Below, one piece after another: positions 16,790 to 18,074 of a stretch of 18,074 bases of DNA. The translations under genes and the position numbers were made by a program. Below the pieces are notes generated by a model. The model was given only the letters and a program-made list of their open reading frames with translations. It made no database searches and was not told the origin of the DNA. The DNA is from CAZIVE01 sp964542435 (GTDB taxonomy: Bacteria > Bacteroidota > Bacteroidia > Bacteroidales > Tannerellaceae). Position 1 is the first letter of the stretch. Each line of letters starts with the position of its first letter. The DNA lies in contig CAZIVE010000050.1 of the NCBI GenBank assembly GCA_964542435.1, positions 1 through 18,074 on the forward strand, given 5' to 3'.

Positions 16790-16859
16790 ATAAGAGTAGT
16801 AAGTGAAAAAAACAGAATAAAATCGGGAAAATGAACTTTTCAATCACTTAAACTCTTAT
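16790..16859. repeat. Inverted repeat in the pepD leader region
   Basis: ATAAGAGTAGTAAGTGA (16790-16806) is the near-exact reverse complement of TCACTTAAACTCTTAT (16844-16859), with 37 bases between. The arms differ only by AG versus one base in the middle. In a pepD transcript starting near 16863 the two arms would fold into a long hairpin at the very 5' end. Confidence 0.6.
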
Positions 16860-16864
16860 ATTTG
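16857..16864 (+). promoter_or_regulatory. Candidate -7 box of the rightward small membrane protein/OmpH pair
   Basis: TATATTTG matches TAnnTTTG and lies 21 bases upstream of the ATG at 16886. A -33 element is weak (TTTTC with short spacing). Confidence 0.5.
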
Positions 16865-16870
16865 CGTCCA

Positions 16871-16878
16871 CAAATATA
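16871..16878 (-). promoter_or_regulatory. Candidate -7 box of pepD
   Basis: TATATTTG on the minus strand, the only TAnnTTTG match upstream of pepD. It would yield a leader of about 120 bases. No good -33 is seen, so it may simply be half of a symmetric operator with the facing box at 16857-16864. Confidence 0.35.
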
Positions 16879-16885
16879 GAGAAAA

Positions 16886-17098
16886 ATGGTTGAAACGTTA
16901 TTGATTAGTATCCTAATTCTTCTCGTTTGTGTCGCTTTACTCTCGATAAAAGTCCTTCTGAAAAAGGATGGTAGATTTCCAAGTATGCATATCGATGGCA
17001 ACAAGGCGCTCAACAAGAAAGGTATCTTCTGTGCTAAAACACAGGATAAGGAGGAACGTCAACGCCGCGATCTCGAAAGCAGAATGAACGAATTATAA
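16886..17098 (+). CDS. Small single-span membrane protein
   Basis: A 70-residue protein with one N-terminal transmembrane segment (about 4-25, ETLLISILILLVCVALLSIK), a short basic stretch, then FPSMHIDGNKALNKKGIFCAKTQ and a highly charged C-terminal tail (DKEERQRRDLESRMNEL). The conserved-looking FPS-x-H-x3-NKAL-x3-GI-x-C block, I believe, recurs in small proteins of related bacteria, but I know of no function for it. It is 27 bases upstream of the OmpH-like gene and likely cotranscribed, suggesting an inner-membrane envelope role. Confidence 0.8.
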   Translation: MVETLLISILILLVCVALLSIKVLLKKDGRFPSMHIDGNKALNKKGIFCAKTQDKEERQRRDLESRMNEL

Positions 17099-17125
17099 TA
17101 AATCATAGATTTTAATTTGCACTTT

Positions 17126-17731
17126 ATGAAGAACATCAACTACATTATCGATGGTGTGTTGGCCGTAGCAGTCATAGTCTTATTTATCTTGCATTTCACC
17201 GGAAGCAAACAGTCCAAAGTGGAACGTAGCTTCGCACCAAGTGATTCTGCCAGTGTCATGCCAATGGCTTATGTCAATATCGATACACTGCTTACGAATT
17301 ATAACTATTCGAAAGATCTGAATGAGGTCATCCTTCGGAAACAGGAGAATTCCCGCGCCAGCGTTACGCAACGTGCCCGCAGCCTTCAGTCTGAAATGGA
17401 TGAATTCCAGCGCAAAGTGGATAACAATGCTTTTCTTACCCGCGAACGGGCACAGCAGGAACAGCAGCGACTGATGAACAAACAGCAGGAACTGCAGAAC
17501 TATGACAATCAGCTGGCTCAGGAACTGGTTCAGGAACAGCAGCGTCTTACCGAACAGCTTCGTGATACGCTCGTTTCACAGCTGAAAGCGTACAATCGCA
17601 CGCATCATTATCAGGTCATCTTCGGCAACACTTCAAGTTCCAACAATATTCTGACAGCCGACGATGCGTACGACATCACAAGCGAGTTTCTTGAATACCT
17701 GAACAAGAACTATTCTTCACCGAACAACTGA
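17126..17731 (+). CDS. OmpH/Skp-family coiled-coil protein
   Basis: A 201-residue protein of the OmpH/Skp family, periplasmic chaperones for outer membrane proteins. The N terminus has a hydrophobic segment (about 9-24, VLAVAVIVLFILHF) that reads more like a membrane anchor than a cleavable signal, since no A-x-A site follows. Next comes the family block MAYVNIDTLLTNYNYSKDL, then a long Gln/Glu/Arg-rich coiled coil (about 70-155), and a closing YQVIFGNTSSSNNILTADDAYDITSEFLEYLN, where Skp relatives have VAxDxxxVLYxD-like ends. The start chosen is ATG 17126; an in-frame TTG at 17117 would add three residues without support. A hairpin terminator follows at 17768. Confidence 0.88.
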   Translation: MKNINYIIDGVLAVAVIVLFILHFTGSKQSKVERSFAPSDSASVMPMAYVNIDTLLTNYNYSKDLNEVILRKQENSRASVTQRARSLQSEMDEFQRKVDNNAFLTRERAQQEQQRLMNKQQELQNYDNQLAQELVQEQQRLTEQLRDTLVSQLKAYNRTHHYQVIFGNTSSSNNILTADDAYDITSEFLEYLNKNYSSPNN

Positions 17732-17767
17732 TTTCTTCAACAGAAGATCCAAGATATCACAGAACAG

Positions 17768-17797
17768 AGGGCTGCAATCCAGATTGCAGCCCTTTGT
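17768..17797 (+). terminator. Hairpin terminator after the OmpH-like gene
   Basis: AGGGCTGCAAT, loop CCAG, ATTGCAGCCCT make an 11-base-pair perfect stem 36 bases after the stop codon. Only TTTGT follows the stem, a weak T tract, so strength is uncertain. Confidence 0.65.
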
Positions 17798-17836
17798 CGT
17801 ATGTATGTATTTTAATTTATTAATAGGGTAAAGCCA

Positions 17837-17844
17837 TACTTTTG
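17837..17844 (+). promoter_or_regulatory. Candidate -7 box upstream of the 3'-end partial gene
   Basis: TACTTTTG matches TAnnTTTG. The -33 region (TTTA near 17816) is weak. It would give a leader of about 130 bases before the ATG at 17983. Within that leader I see only a 26-codon open frame and no clear structure. Confidence 0.45.
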
Positions 17845-17982
17845 CATAATTTGTTTATCTTAGCCGCAGAACAAAGTATAGATGCATCCTGAAATGAACC
17901 AAGGTGACAGAATGGACTTCGATGGCTCACTAATCTTTGAGTGTTTTACCCTTTTTTATTAACCTTATAATTCAATTTATTT

Positions 17983-18074
17983 ATGAAAGACAATCTACAC
18001 AAGAAAGCCCGCCTTCATCTCTTCCGGGGCTTGTTTATTCTGATCGCACTGTTTGCGATGAGTGGAAGAATCGT
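17983..18074 (+). CDS. Exported protein, N-terminal fragment (3' partial)
   Basis: Thirty codons are visible before the window ends. A basic N-region (MKDNLHKKARLHLFR) and a hydrophobic core (GLFILIALFAMSG) look like a signal peptide. Such starts are common in SusC/RagA-type TonB-dependent receptors and other outer-membrane proteins of Bacteroidales, but the fragment is too short to assign a family. A candidate promoter box lies about 140 bases upstream. Confidence 0.55.
   Translation, partial: MKDNLHKKARLHLFRGLFILIALFAMSGRI

Noticed and set aside
17117..17125. TTG start for the OmpH-like gene, three codons upstream
   Set aside because: The ATG at 17126 followed by Lys gives a normal N terminus; the TTG adds HF-like residues without a ribosome binding site.
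17826..17952. Distant complementarity GGGTAAA / TTTACCC around the last promoter
   Set aside because: Only seven bases, more than 100 bases apart, and the left part lies upstream of the predicted transcript start.
17882..17962. A 26-codon open frame in the leader of the last partial gene
   Set aside because: Short, no ribosome binding site, unremarkable composition; open frames of this size are expected by chance.

Overview
The window looks like a chromosomal stretch from a Bacteroidales bacterium (Bacteroidota). Evidence: a protein ending in a type IX secretion (T9SS) type A sorting domain, repeated TAnnTTTG promoter boxes typical of this phylum's primary sigma factor, few Shine-Dalgarno sequences, and a gene set (Skp/OmpH-like protein, FTNC lipobox, pepD, pgm, rplU-rpmA-serS) that fits the group. 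No tRNA, rRNA, insertion sequence, phage gene or CRISPR array was seen.

Layout. (1) 2-1681 (+): 3' part of a large beta-helix surface protein with a C-terminal sorting domain, closed by a clear terminator. (2) 1828-7922 (-): a compact run transcribed right to left from a good promoter near 7972-8002: serS, a PurF-like protein, pepT, gcvT and a Gfo/Idh/MocA oxidoreductase, with gaps of 4-34 bases. (3) 8076-8696 (-): rplU-rpmA with its own strong promoter, a leader hairpin and a terminator. (4) 8697-9001: noncoding, holding that promoter and an array of 22-base units with palindromic AACCATGGTT cores. (5) 9002-10753 (-): phosphoglucomutase/phosphomannomutase. (6) 10870-15211 (-): three exported proteins: an M23 peptidase with a long C-terminal region, an endonuclease/exonuclease/phosphatase protein, and a beta-helix lipoprotein. 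(7) 15284-16741 (-): aminoacyl-histidine dipeptidase. (8) 16742-16885: a divergent intergenic region rich in dyad symmetry. (9) 16886-17731 (+): a small membrane protein and an OmpH/Skp-like protein, then a hairpin terminator. (10) 17983-18074 (+): the first 30 codons of an exported protein cut by the window edge.

Most genes are housekeeping: translation (serS, L21, L27), purine and one-carbon metabolism (PurF-like, GcvT), peptide breakdown (PepT, PepD), sugar phosphate conversion (Pgm) and envelope work. The most unusual items are the PurF-like protein, which keeps its phosphoribosyltransferase half and Fe-S cysteines but has lost the glutaminase nucleophile and other glutaminase signatures, and the helically spaced palindrome array upstream of the L21/L27 promoter. 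No complete new defence or mobile system is visible.
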